The notes under the pieces were generated by a model. That model saw only the letters and a program-made list of their open reading frames with translations, did no database searches and was not told where the DNA came from. 64,000 nucleotides of DNA. Origin: Eubacteriales bacterium (lineage in GTDB: Bacteria; Bacillota; Clostridia; Oscillospirales; Butyricicoccaceae). The stretch is from positions 1 to 64,000 of the forward strand of contig JAUNGZ010000006.1 in the NCBI GenBank assembly GCA_030524205.1. The letters run 5' to 3'. Below, piece after piece: positions 43,376 through 51,925 of the stretch. The position numbers were made by a program, and so were the translations under genes. Each line of letters starts with the position of its first letter. Position 1 is the first letter of the stretch.

Positions 43376-44953
43376 ATGAGAAAAAAATGGAGCAGGCTTG
43401 TTTCCGCGTTTCTGGCGCTGTTCTACTGTGCCGCGCTGACGCCAGCGGCAGTTGCTGCGGATACATCGGTGCGGCCCATTGTTTTAAACACGGTGGCGCG
43501 GGAACGCAGCGACGGTCGGTACGATGTGACTTATACGGCGTCCCTGACCATGGGCGAGCAGTTCGCGAAAATTGTAGCGCTAAATAAGAATGATGAAAGC
43601 ACTCTGAAAGAACTGCGATTTGTTTGTACGCTGACGGATGATCTGGTCAAACAATTAGATTCTGTGAAAGAAACAGATTTTACATTCAGCGGCCCCGGCA
43701 GTTCTAATTTTTCCTTTGAGGAGGTGAAAAAGGACGGTACGGGCAGTATCCAGATCACCTATAAACTGGACGAGAACGAGATAAATAGCTGGGGTACGAA
43801 GCCGGTAGAGGATGTAAAAGAGCATATGGATAAGCTCATGACGATGACCGCCGCCAAGATAGTTACTGCCGAGCAGTTAGAAAATGCGAAGAATACGGAT
43901 AGAAAAATCTTGACCAACGCAAAAGTGGATATCAAAGCGAAGAAAGGCGGCGATATCCCATTCTATGGTGAGAGCACTATATTGGCGGCCGAAGCCCAAA
44001 ACGTGCTTATGACGATCGTTCCGTATCACAGCGGCGGCAGCAACAAGTATCCTGTTTACGTGGAAGAGGAAAAGCACGGCAGTGTGGATACCAACTATAA
44101 GCAGGCTGAAAACGGAATAAAAGTTACCGTCACCCCTGCGCCGGATAAGGGTTATCGCGTCGGCGATGTAATTGTTACCGATAAAGATGGAAACCGGCTC
44201 AAGGTCACCGATAATGGTGACGGCACATATAGCTTTATAATGCCCAAAAGCGCAGTATACGTGGAAGCTATCTTCGTAAAGGATTTCGCCGACCCCGCCA
44301 ATACGGGCGTAGCTGATATACTGAATACCGACGACCATATCGTCTACATGGTGGGTTATAATAACGGAAACTTTGGGCCGCAGGACGATGTGACCCGCTG
44401 CCAAGTTGCAATGATTTTTTATCGTCTGCTGAAAAACCAGAATGCGGCGGTTACCGCGTCCTTCAAAGACGTGCCTGAGCACATATGGTATGAGCGGGCT
44501 GTCAATACCTTGGCATCTCTTGGTATTGTCAATGGCGTGGGGAATGATAAGTTTGAGCCTGAGCGGGCAATCACCCGGGCGGAGTTCTCCGCAATCGCAG
44601 TCCGTTTTGCGAAGTCTTTGGCGGAAAGCGATATGAAGTTCAGCGATGTTCCCGAAAGCTTTTGGGCTTACGACTACATTAATACGGCGGCGGCTTTTGG
44701 CTGGGTAGACGGTATTGGAAATAATCGTTTTGCCCCGAATGACAAAATCTCCCGTGCGCAGGTGGCGGCCATTGTCAACCGTATGACGGGCCGTATGGCA
44801 GATCAGACGGCGGTGGATCGCGGAGAAGGAAGGCAGTTCCCGGATGTTTCCAAGAACTATTGGGCGTGGTACGACATTAGCGAGGCCACCACAGCACATG
44901 ATTATACCAAGAGCAACGGGCTGGAGCACTGGAAAAACGTGACCAGCCGCTGA
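43376..44953 (+). CDS. SLH-domain surface protein with InlB-B-repeat-like segment
   Basis: 525 residues. Signal peptide at 1-28 (ALFYCAALTPAAVAADT). An N-terminal beta domain (about 30-215) has no family I recognise. A divergent InlB-B-repeat-like segment follows at about 220-305 (YPVYVEEEKHGSVDTNYK, PDKGYRVGDVIV, YSFIMPKSAVYVEAIF). Three SLH domains close the protein (about 315-365, 370-430, 435-490), with motifs such as GYNNGNFGPQDDVTRCQVA and GVGNDKFEPERAITRAE. In this protein SLH is C-terminal, whereas in the 39805 protein it is N-terminal. Anchored to cell-wall polymer by the SLH part. Confidence 0.9.
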   Translation: MRKKWSRLVSAFLALFYCAALTPAAVAADTSVRPIVLNTVARERSDGRYDVTYTASLTMGEQFAKIVALNKNDESTLKELRFVCTLTDDLVKQLDSVKETDFTFSGPGSSNFSFEEVKKDGTGSIQITYKLDENEINSWGTKPVEDVKEHMDKLMTMTAAKIVTAEQLENAKNTDRKILTNAKVDIKAKKGGDIPFYGESTILAAEAQNVLMTIVPYHSGGSNKYPVYVEEEKHGSVDTNYKQAENGIKVTVTPAPDKGYRVGDVIVTDKDGNRLKVTDNGDGTYSFIMPKSAVYVEAIFVKDFADPANTGVADILNTDDHIVYMVGYNNGNFGPQDDVTRCQVAMIFYRLLKNQNAAVTASFKDVPEHIWYERAVNTLASLGIVNGVGNDKFEPERAITRAEFSAIAVRFAKSLAESDMKFSDVPESFWAYDYINTAAAFGWVDGIGNNRFAPNDKISRAQVAAIVNRMTGRMADQTAVDRGEGRQFPDVSKNYWAWYDISEATTAHDYTKSNGLEHWKNVTSR

Positions 44954-44965
44954 ACGCGATCTCCT

Positions 44966-45037
44966 TTGCTTGCCCGCTTTTGCCGGCCGGAACATGGCAG
45001 GCGGAAGGGGCGGGCGGGGAGAATCCTATGCAAGCAA
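44966..45037 (+). other. Structured RNA candidate upstream of the beta-helix acyltransferase gene
   Basis: An outer 8-bp perfect stem (TTGCTTGC 44966-44973 with GCAAGCAA 45030-45037) encloses a 5-bp stem (CCCGC with GCGGG) and a 4-bp stem. A further GC-rich hairpin followed by CTACTTTTTA lies at about 45045-45073, just before the ribosome site. The arrangement (aptamer-like fold, then terminator-like stem) is what an attenuator would look like, but no known class was recognised. Confidence 0.3.
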
Positions 45038-45085
45038 CTGGACAAGGCGGCAAGGCCTGCCTGCTACTTTTTAGAGGAAACAAAT

Positions 45086-45748
45086 ATGATATTGACGACA
45101 AAAGAATTATTTGCACATCCCCATTCCCTTGCCGGGGAGTTTTTAAATCAGTTTCAATACCCGTGGGAAGCGCTTGACGGGATCAAGGATTTGATACTGC
45201 GGCTTGGCGCGGAACTGGATCCTTCGGAGTACCTTCAGCTATCCCCACAGGTGTGGGTGCATCGCACTGCGGCGGTGGCTCCAACTGCTTACATGGGAGC
45301 CCCGTGCATCATTGGATCGGAGACCGAGGTGCGTCACGGCGCGTTTATTCGCGGTTCTGCTTTGGTAGGAGCCGGCTGTGTCGTGGGCAATTCGGTGGAA
45401 CTGAAGAATGTGATCCTGTTTGATCGTGTGCAGGTTCCGCATTATAATTACGTAGGAGACTCCATCTTAGGATACCAAAGCCACATGGGCGCAGGAGCTA
45501 TCACCAGTAATGTAAAATCAGATAAGTCCCTTGTCGTTGTGCGGAATGGCGGTGAGAAGATCGAGACCGGACGAAAAAAATTTGGCGCTATTCTTGGCGA
45601 TCAGGTCGAAGTGGGCTGTAATTCCGTACTGAATCCCGGAACGGTGATCGGCAGACACAGCTCTGTCTATCCGCTTTCCTCGGTGCGAGGCGTTGTCCCG
45701 GCGGATAGCATATTCAAGGCGCCGGGGCTGGTGGTGGCAAAGCGGTGA
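45086..45748 (+). CDS. Left-handed beta-helix protein, GlmU-C-like acyltransferase
   Basis: 220 residues from the ATG with AGAGGAAA upstream; the ORF is open further upstream but without a start signal. Hexapeptide repeats from about residue 60: VWVHRTAAVAPTAYMGAPC, IIGSETEVRHGAFIRG, VGAGCVVGNSVELKNVIL, then GAGAITSNVKSD and EVGCNSVLNPGTVIG. This matches the acetyltransferase half of GlmU-like proteins, without the uridylyltransferase domain. The motif around HYNYVGDSILG resembles the catalytic region of that half. It may acetylate a hexosamine for cell-wall or surface glycans. Overlaps the VanZ gene by 4 nt. Confidence 0.82.
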   Translation: MILTTKELFAHPHSLAGEFLNQFQYPWEALDGIKDLILRLGAELDPSEYLQLSPQVWVHRTAAVAPTAYMGAPCIIGSETEVRHGAFIRGSALVGAGCVVGNSVELKNVILFDRVQVPHYNYVGDSILGYQSHMGAGAITSNVKSDKSLVVVRNGGEKIETGRKKFGAILGDQVEVGCNSVLNPGTVIGRHSSVYPLSSVRGVVPADSIFKAPGLVVAKR

Positions 45749-46203
45749 AGCAACGGCAAAAGCGCTGGACCATCCTGATAATAGTGACGCTCTGCTTTAT
45801 CTGGGGCAACTCGCTTATGCCGCCGGCGGTTTCCAATGCCATCAGCGATAAAATCACTCAGCTCCTGAGCGGCGGCGTATTGCCGGCGGAAATGGAAGCT
45901 AATAGCTGGCTGCCTTCCTTCCTCATCAGGAAAACGGCGCATTTTACGGAGTTTGCCCTGCTGGGGATCTCTTTGGCCGGCGCTTGCCGAGCCCGGAATA
46001 TGAGCAAACGGGAGGCGGTGCTGTTAACGGCCCTTTGCGGTGTTTTAGCCGCTTTAGTAGACGAAACCATCCAGCTCTTTAATGGCCGGACCTCGTCGGT
46101 TAAGGATGTGTGGCTGGACAGCTTTGGGCTTGCGGCAGGGTGTTGTCTTACATATTTTTTATTCCGGCATATTGTAAAAAAGCAGGAGCATAAGGCGGGA
46201 TGA
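45745..46203 (+). CDS. VanZ-like membrane protein
   Basis: 152 residues with about four membrane helices. The conserved blocks IRKTAHFTEFALLG and VDETIQLFNGRTSSVKDVWLDSFG identify the VanZ family. VanZ confers low-level teicoplanin resistance in enterococci; the role of chromosomal homologues is not settled. GTG start overlaps the upstream stop. Last gene before a strong terminator. Confidence 0.88.
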   Translation: MKQRQKRWTILIIVTLCFIWGNSLMPPAVSNAISDKITQLLSGGVLPAEMEANSWLPSFLIRKTAHFTEFALLGISLAGACRARNMSKREAVLLTALCGVLAALVDETIQLFNGRTSSVKDVWLDSFGLAAGCCLTYFLFRHIVKKQEHKAG

Positions 46204-46237
46204 AAGCATACGCCACCAGATGAAGGCCGACGGCGGC

Positions 46238-46274
46238 AAGCTCGGATAACGGGTTCGTTATCCGAGCTTTTTTT
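46238..46274 (+). terminator. Intrinsic terminator after the VanZ gene
   Basis: A 14-bp perfect stem AAGCTCGGATAACG (46238-46251), loop GGTT, and CGTTATCCGAGCTT (46256-46269), running into seven T. It closes the surface-glycan and surface-protein region. Confidence 0.93.
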
Positions 46275-46336
46275 GTAGCAAATAAATTGAAGCCGGCCCC
46301 ACAAAACGATAAAATGCGGAAAAGCGTATTCTGTAT

Positions 46337-46365
46337 TTGCTTTTTATCTTTTTGTAAGATATAAT
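46337..46365 (+). promoter_or_regulatory. Promoter of the hybrid histidine kinase gene
   Basis: TTGCTT (46337-46342), 17-nt spacer, TATAAT (46360-46365, perfect -10). The expected RNA start near 46373 leaves a leader of about 55 nt to the ATG at 46427. Confidence 0.7.
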
Positions 46366-46426
46366 GTGAGCAAGCAAAAGGCGGTTTTTACCGATTTTAC
46401 CGGATACTATGCTGTGGAGGCTGGAC

Positions 46427-49219
46427 ATGGAACAAGCAAATCCCACTATCGCGGAGCAGAGAAGCTCGCTTTCGACTGCTTCTGCGGAACGGCGGACGCT
46501 GCTGGACACAATGCAGATTGCGATGATCAGCTTCCTGCTGGATCAGGATTTTACCGTCCTGTGGACCAGCGAAGGCTTTTGCAGCTTGGTTAGTTATGAA
46601 CAAGAGGCGTTTTCGGCTGAGTTCCCAACCCTGAGACGGTACTATGAAACGCGCCCGGAGGACTTTGCCGCATGGAAGGACAGCGCGGATACGGCCGTAC
46701 GGACCGGCGCGTCCCGCGCGGAGGCGACGGTTCGGCTGACACGCGGGGATGGTGAGATCGTTTGGTGCCGCGCCGCCGTAAACGCGGCCGCGCAGTCCCC
46801 GGACGGCGGCTGCATCGCGTATGCCGTGCTTACCGACATCACGGACGTAGTGTGCGCGAAGGATGAGCAGATGCGCCGCTATGAACAAAAATCCAGATAC
46901 TTTGAGTGGATGATGGACGAGTATGACGGCAACATTTACCTCAGCGATATGGATACATACGAGCTGCTTTTTCTCAACAGGACTGCCTGCAAGACCTTGG
47001 GTCGGCCGATGAAGCAAATGCTGGGGCGGAAGTGCTATGAGGTAATTCAGGGCAGAAACGAGCCCTGCCCATTCTGTACGAACAGCCGCCTGACCGAGGA
47101 TGCGTTTTATGAATGGGAGTTTTTCAATCCCGTTCTGGACCGGACGTTCATGATCAAAAACCGCATCATAAACTGGAATGGGCGGCGCACCCGGCTGGAA
47201 CTGTCGCACGATATGTACAGCACGGAATTTAAGCTGGCAAAAAAGGACCGGGAGCGCGACGCGCTTTTGAAATCCATTCCGGGCGGGTTTGCGCGTCTGG
47301 ACGCACGCGATTTCAGCACGGTGCTGTGGTATAGCGAGGGCTTCTTGGAGCTGATCGGCTATACGGCCGAGCAGTTCGAGACCGAGCTGAAGTCCCAATG
47401 CGCCTATATCCATCCGGACGATATGGCGCGCGCCATTTCCATTATGCAGCAAATTCAAAGAACCGGAAAAAGCGAAATTATCGAGCTGCGCGCGACGACA
47501 CGCGCCGGTGAAGCGAAGATTTTGACGACCACCCTTTGTTACAGCAGCGCCGAAGAGAGTTGGGACGGGATTCCCTCGTTTTACAGCGTGGGGATCGACG
47601 TAACGAAGGAACGCGAGGAGCAGTCCCGCCAGCGCAGGGCGCTGGAGGAGGCTTACCAGACGGCCCGCGTCGCCAGCGCGGCCAAGACCAACTTCCTGTC
47701 AACCATGTCGCATGATATCCGCACCCCGATGAACGCGATCATCGGCATGGCCGCTATTGCGCAGGCCAATCTGACGGCGCCGGAAAAGGTGCATGACTGC
47801 CTCAATAAAATCAACGTGTCCAGCCGGCACTTGCTCAGCCTGATCAACGAAGTGCTGGATATGTCCAAAATCGAGAGCGGTAAGATCGACCTCACGCCGG
47901 AGGACGTGGTCCTGCCCGACCTGCTGCAAAACGTAATGGATATGTGCCGCCCGCTGCTTGAGGAAAAGCACCAGCAGTTTCAAGTGAGCGTCGGCATGGT
48001 GCGGCATGAAAAAGTCGTGGTGGACGGCGACCGACTGCGGCAGGTTTTTATGAACCTGCTGTCCAACGCAATTAAATACACCCCAGAAGGCGGCAAGATC
48101 AGCCTGTGGGTAAACGAGCTGCCGTCGCCGCTTCCGCAGAAGGGGCAGTATGAGTTCGTGTTTGCGGATAACGGGATCGGCATGCAGGAGGAGTACGTAA
48201 AGCATATTTTTGAGCCGTTTTCCCGCGCGGAGGATTCCCGCATCAGCAAAATACAGGGGACGGGCCTCGGCATGGCCATCACGGAAAACATTATTCGCAT
48301 GATGAATGGGTCAATCGAGGTGAAAAGCGCGCTTGGCGAGGGCAGCCGCTTTACCGTGTCCATTCCGCTTGAGCTGCGGTTGGAGGAAGAGTCCTGCGAC
48401 GAAGAGCTGGCGGGCCTGCCCGTGCTGGTCGTGGACGACGATCAAATCGTATGCGAAAGCGCGGCCGCGCTGCTTAATGAGCTTGGCATGCGGGGCTGCT
48501 GGGTAACGTCCGGCGAGGAGGCCGTCGCGTGCGTTGCTGCGGCGCACAGCAAAAACGACGCGTTTTTCGCAGTGATTTTGGACTGGAAAATGCCCGGAAT
48601 GGACGGGCTGGAAACCATCAGAGCGATCCGGAAGAATTTGGGTGAGGACGTGCCCATCATCATTGTTTCGGCTTACGATTATTCCAGTATTGAGGAAGAG
48701 TTTGTGCGGGCGGGAGCGGACGCTTTCATTACCAAACCGCTGTTTAAATCCAAAATGCTGCACGTTTTGCAGCTGTTTTGCGTGAGCAACCGCATAGAGA
48801 CCGTCAACGCCATGGCGGCGAAAAAGCATCCGCAGCTGCAGGGTAAGCGGGTGCTGCTGGCTGAGGACAACGACTTGAACCGCGAAATCGCAGCGGAGCT
48901 GCTGCAAATGCAGGGGCTTGCGGTCGACGCAGTGGAAAACGGAAAGGAAGCGGTTGCGGCGTTTGAAGCGTCCGACCCCGGGGGATACGCGGCGATCCTG
49001 ATGGACATCCAGATGCCTGTGATGAACGGCTATGACGCGGCCGCGGTCATCCGTGCACTGGAGCGGAAGGACGCCCAAACGGTCCCGATCCTCGCTTTGA
49101 CGGCAAACGCCTTTGCGGCGGATGTGAGCGCTTCCCGCCGCGTCGGCATGAACGATCATATTGCTAAGCCGATTGATGTGGAGCGGCTGTTGGAAGTTCT
49201 CCAGCGGTGGATCAGTTAA
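46427..49219 (+). CDS. Cytoplasmic hybrid sensor histidine kinase, PAS-PAS-PAS-HK-REC-REC
   Basis: 930 residues from the ATG with GGAGG upstream; an ATG 6 codons earlier is less well placed. Three PAS-like regions (about 25-140, 150-270, 280-400), then the H-box SHDIRTPMNAIIGM (His429), N-box MNLLSNAIKYTPEGG, G boxes FADNGIGM and GTGLGMAITE. Two receiver domains follow, with phospho-acceptors Asp719 (ILDWKMPGMDG) and Asp860 (LMDIQMPVMNG). No membrane helix, so it senses a cytoplasmic signal. The PAS2 region has a CPFC motif. No separate response regulator or Hpt gene lies next to it, so the output partner is elsewhere. Confidence 0.93.
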   Translation: MEQANPTIAEQRSSLSTASAERRTLLDTMQIAMISFLLDQDFTVLWTSEGFCSLVSYEQEAFSAEFPTLRRYYETRPEDFAAWKDSADTAVRTGASRAEATVRLTRGDGEIVWCRAAVNAAAQSPDGGCIAYAVLTDITDVVCAKDEQMRRYEQKSRYFEWMMDEYDGNIYLSDMDTYELLFLNRTACKTLGRPMKQMLGRKCYEVIQGRNEPCPFCTNSRLTEDAFYEWEFFNPVLDRTFMIKNRIINWNGRRTRLELSHDMYSTEFKLAKKDRERDALLKSIPGGFARLDARDFSTVLWYSEGFLELIGYTAEQFETELKSQCAYIHPDDMARAISIMQQIQRTGKSEIIELRATTRAGEAKILTTTLCYSSAEESWDGIPSFYSVGIDVTKEREEQSRQRRALEEAYQTARVASAAKTNFLSTMSHDIRTPMNAIIGMAAIAQANLTAPEKVHDCLNKINVSSRHLLSLINEVLDMSKIESGKIDLTPEDVVLPDLLQNVMDMCRPLLEEKHQQFQVSVGMVRHEKVVVDGDRLRQVFMNLLSNAIKYTPEGGKISLWVNELPSPLPQKGQYEFVFADNGIGMQEEYVKHIFEPFSRAEDSRISKIQGTGLGMAITENIIRMMNGSIEVKSALGEGSRFTVSIPLELRLEEESCDEELAGLPVLVVDDDQIVCESAAALLNELGMRGCWVTSGEEAVACVAAAHSKNDAFFAVILDWKMPGMDGLETIRAIRKNLGEDVPIIIVSAYDYSSIEEEFVRAGADAFITKPLFKSKMLHVLQLFCVSNRIETVNAMAAKKHPQLQGKRVLLAEDNDLNREIAAELLQMQGLAVDAVENGKEAVAAFEASDPGGYAAILMDIQMPVMNGYDAAAVIRALERKDAQTVPILALTANAFAADVSASRRVGMNDHIAKPIDVERLLEVLQRWIS

Positions 49220-49239
49220 GCATATGGGAACACGCACTG

Positions 49240-49274
49240 AAAAGGGCCGCCGGGTTTTACTCGGCGGCCCTTTT
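49240..49274 (+). terminator. Intrinsic terminator after the histidine kinase gene
   Basis: Stem AAAAGGGCCGCCG (49240-49252) and CGGCGGCCCTTTT (49262-49274), 13 bp perfect, loop of 9 nt, with A-run before and T-run after, so it can act in both directions. Confidence 0.88.
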
Positions 49275-49293
49275 CCATAGGGGCTGTTTCTCG

Positions 49294-49306
49294 TTGAAAA
49301 TTTCAA
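49294..49306 (+). promoter_or_regulatory. Palindrome TTGAAAATTTCAA, possible operator
   Basis: Perfect 13-nt palindrome (6-nt arms around one A), directly upstream of the promoter at 49314-49342 of a GntR-type regulator. A place for autoregulation; binding is inferred from position only. Confidence 0.4.
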
Positions 49307-49313
49307 GGAAAAC

Positions 49314-49342
49314 TGGAAATCCGGCCGCTATGCAGGTATAAT
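49314..49342 (+). promoter_or_regulatory. Promoter of the GntR-type regulator gene
   Basis: TGGAAA (49314-49319, 4 of 6 matches), 17-nt spacer, TATAAT (49337-49342, perfect). RNA would start about 10 nt before the ribosome site AAAGGCGG. Confidence 0.7.
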
Positions 49343-49360
49343 GGTATTAAGAAAGGCGGC

Positions 49361-50812
49361 ATGCCAATGGTGTCTAACAGTCAGGAGAAAATGATTTACC
49401 GCAGTCTTGCAGGCCGGATTCAACTGGGCTTTTATGGGGACGGCCAACGGCTGCCGTCTTTACAGCAGCTTGCCCGCCGGTATCAGGTGTCCTACTGCCC
49501 GGTACAGCGGGCGCTGAAAGCGCTTGAACGGGACGGTCTGGTCAAACTCGGGCGCGGGCACGAAACGGTCGTTTTAAAAAAGCCGTTTGCCCATTATCTG
49601 CAAAGCCCGGTTTTCCGGTCTCGTCAGCACGCGCTGGCGGATTTGGCGGAGAGCCTGCGCCTGCTGTCTCCCGCGGTCGGCCTGCAAGGCATGGTCCATG
49701 CGGAACTGCCTGCCGCCGAAGCGGACGGCGTCAAGCCGGGAAAGCGCTTTTACACGCAGTTTGATCAATGCCTTCAGGCGCTTGGAAGCAGGATCGTACT
49801 CACCCTTTATTATGATATCGGGGCTTTTGCGGAAAGCGCGTTCCTTGATATATTGGCCGAGCGGCTGGGCGCGGAGGGCGCGGATCGTTTTCTGCGGCGG
49901 CAAACGGTCCGCGCGGCGCGGGCTGCGCGTCGGTGCGCCGAAGGGCGGCATGGCGAGGCCAAGCGGCTGCTGGAGCAATCGGGAGAGGTCTTTTTTGACG
50001 CGTTGGCGCGCTATTTTGCTGCTGCGCCGCCCCTGCCGGACGATACGGAAAGCGAGGTTTTTTCATGGGAGCCCCGCAAAGGGCGCACGAGGTACTGCGA
50101 CGATATCGCGCTTGATTTGATCTGTAAGATCAACCGCGGAGTGTATCCGGCGCAGACCCTGCTGCCGACGAACGAGGCGTTGGCGGATATTTACCATGTT
50201 TCCGCGATCACCATGCGCCGGACGGTGGGCTTGCTCAACCGGCTGGGCGTGGCAAAAACCAAAAACGGCGTGGGCACACAGGTTGTGTCGGTTGGGGACG
50301 CGTCCCTATTCAGGCAAATGAAAACGCTGATGTTGGACGAGAATCTGCGCACTTTCCTAGAGGCCCTGCAATTGCTCGCCGTCACCTGCGAGCCGATCCT
50401 CCGGTTTTCTTTTTCGCATTTTCCACAGTCGGCGATGGACGCGCTTGTCCGCGCCGTGTCGATACAAAAGCAGGATGACGGCATAAACGCGGCGGTCAGC
50501 GCCATTATGCAGGCGGTCGTCCGCTATTGCCCGCGCGCGGCAATCAGGGAAATATATGGAAAGCTGACGCTGTTGCTGCTGAAAGGCGGCGTGCTGTGCT
50601 TAAACGAGGTCGGCGGGACGTGGTCCGCGCCTTGTTGGCCCGCGCTGTCCGTCTCGCTGGCGGATAGTCTGAAAACCGGAGACGGGCCGCTTTTTGCCAA
50701 ATCGTTCCGGCTGCTGACAGAGGAGAATTTCCGCACGGCAAAGCGGATTCTGCTGGAAATCGGGGTGGACGGCGTTTCGCAAGTAGCGGAACCGGCGGCG
50801 GTTGACGGTTAA
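49361..50812 (+). CDS. GntR-type regulator with two winged-helix domains
   Basis: 483 residues. The first GntR wHTH is at about 10-75 (IYRSLAGRIQLGFYGDGQRLPSLQQLA in outline, then RRYQVSYCPVQRALKALERDG). A second GntR-like wHTH is at about 252-310 (LICKINRGVYPAQTLLPTNE, then VSAITMRRTVGLLNRLGVAKT). Between and after them are helical regions of no family I recognise; no aminotransferase or UTRA domain is evident. Two DNA-binding domains in one chain could bridge half-sites. ATG at 49361 or 49367. It stands alone between two terminators. Confidence 0.82.
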   Translation: MPMVSNSQEKMIYRSLAGRIQLGFYGDGQRLPSLQQLARRYQVSYCPVQRALKALERDGLVKLGRGHETVVLKKPFAHYLQSPVFRSRQHALADLAESLRLLSPAVGLQGMVHAELPAAEADGVKPGKRFYTQFDQCLQALGSRIVLTLYYDIGAFAESAFLDILAERLGAEGADRFLRRQTVRAARAARRCAEGRHGEAKRLLEQSGEVFFDALARYFAAAPPLPDDTESEVFSWEPRKGRTRYCDDIALDLICKINRGVYPAQTLLPTNEALADIYHVSAITMRRTVGLLNRLGVAKTKNGVGTQVVSVGDASLFRQMKTLMLDENLRTFLEALQLLAVTCEPILRFSFSHFPQSAMDALVRAVSIQKQDDGINAAVSAIMQAVVRYCPRAAIREIYGKLTLLLLKGGVLCLNEVGGTWSAPCWPALSVSLADSLKTGDGPLFAKSFRLLTEENFRTAKRILLEIGVDGVSQVAEPAAVDG

Positions 50813-50828
50813 GGTGCGCGTTCTAAAA

Positions 50829-50867
50829 CATAAAAAAGCACGCTCCGCTGGAGCGTGCTTTTTTATG
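50829..50867 (+). terminator. Bidirectional terminator between convergent genes
   Basis: An 18-bp perfect stem, CATAAAAAAGCACGCTCC (50829-50846) with its complement at 50850-50867, loop GCT. A-run and T-run on the two sides serve both the plus-strand regulator gene and the minus-strand lrgB gene; it overlaps the last codons of lrgB. Confidence 0.92.
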
Positions 50868-51555
50868 TCACGAATACCGAACCGACCGATACGAGCAAAG
50901 CGGTCAGCAAACCGGCCACGCCGATGGCGAGGCCGCTGATCGCGCCCTCGGTCTCGCCCAGCTCGATTGCGCGCGACGTGCCTACGGCATGGGCGGCTGT
51001 GCCCATGGATAATCCCATTTGCACCGGATTGCGCACGCCGATGCATTTGAGGAAAGCGGGCAGCAGGATCGCGCCGACGATGCCGGTAAAGATAATGGCG
51101 ATTGTCGTCACGGGCGCAAGACCGCCGAGCATTTCGGATAAAGCCACGCCGATCGGTGTCGTCACCGATTTGGGGACGAGCGAGCGGGTGGTCACGTCCG
51201 ATAGGCCGAACAGGCGGCAGAAACCAATCACGCTGCCGATCGAGACGACCGAGCCGACCAGCGCGCCGGATAGGATAGGCAGCAGGTTTTTCTTGAGCAC
51301 ATCCAGCTTGCGGTAAATCGGAACAGCGAGCGCGACGGTCGCGGGTGTCAGGAAAAAGGCGATCAGCCGCCCGGATTCGTTGTACGTCTGATAGCTGGTG
51401 CCGGTGAGGACCAGCAGCGCGCCCACTAAAACCGATGCGATCAAAAGCGGGTTGCATAGGGGCGAACCGGTCTTTTGCTGGATTTTCTGCCCGAGCGCGT
51501 AGCAGCCAATCGAAAGGCACAGCCAAAAGGAGGAGGACGAGAGCAGCTCAGTCAT
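50863..51555 (-). CDS. lrgB: LrgB/CidB-family membrane protein
   Basis: 230 residues, about seven to eight membrane helices. Landmarks of the family: SVTTPIGVALSEMLGG and MGTAAHAVGTSRAIELG, GAISGLAIGVAGL. LrgAB-type pairs are membrane proteins linked to control of murein hydrolases and, in some bacteria, pyruvate or overflow-metabolite transport. The start overlaps lrgA by 8 nt. Third gene of a minus-strand operon. Confidence 0.93.
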   Translation of the reverse strand: MTELLSSSSFWLCLSIGCYALGQKIQQKTGSPLCNPLLIASVLVGALLVLTGTSYQTYNESGRLIAFFLTPATVALAVPIYRKLDVLKKNLLPILSGALVGSVVSIGSVIGFCRLFGLSDVTTRSLVPKSVTTPIGVALSEMLGGLAPVTTIAIIFTGIVGAILLPAFLKCIGVRNPVQMGLSMGTAAHAVGTSRAIELGETEGAISGLAIGVAGLLTALLVSVGSVFVT

Positions 51556-51925
51556 GGTCGAACGCCTCCTCGGTCTCGCGGTGCTGCAGCTTAAACATAA
51601 GGTGCACGGTAAGCGCCGTCGCGGCGGCGGTGCACAGCGTGGTCAGCGCGCAGACTGCGAGGATCGCAAGGATCTCGCTTTTGATCTGGGAAAAAATCTC
51701 CAGCACGCCCAAACAGGCGGGCAGAAAGAAAAAAGCCATGTTCTGCAGCAGGAAATCTGCGGCGTCCTCCGTCTGAGAAAGCCGAACGCGGCCAAGTACG
51801 AGCAGCGCAAGCAGCAGCGTAAGGCCGAGCACGTTGCCCGGCAGACGGCCGCGCAGTAAAATGGAAAGGGCATCGCCCGCCGCGCAGCAGGCGAGCAGTA
51901 CCCCCAGTTGCTTCAGGTATTTCAA
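51548..51925 (-). CDS. lrgA: LrgA/CidA-family holin-like protein
   Basis: 125 residues with four membrane helices. The pattern LPGNVLGLTLLLALL and the DAADFLLQNMAFFFLPACLG block, with the Leu-Pro pair and the downstream FFLP, identify the family. It pairs with LrgB. The start overlaps the DUF4364 gene by 4 nt. The C-terminal tail is short and charged. Confidence 0.92.
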   Translation of the reverse strand: MKYLKQLGVLLACCAAGDALSILLRGRLPGNVLGLTLLLALLVLGRVRLSQTEDAADFLLQNMAFFFLPACLGVLEIFSQIKSEILAILAVCALTTLCTAAATALTVHLMFKLQHRETEEAFDHD

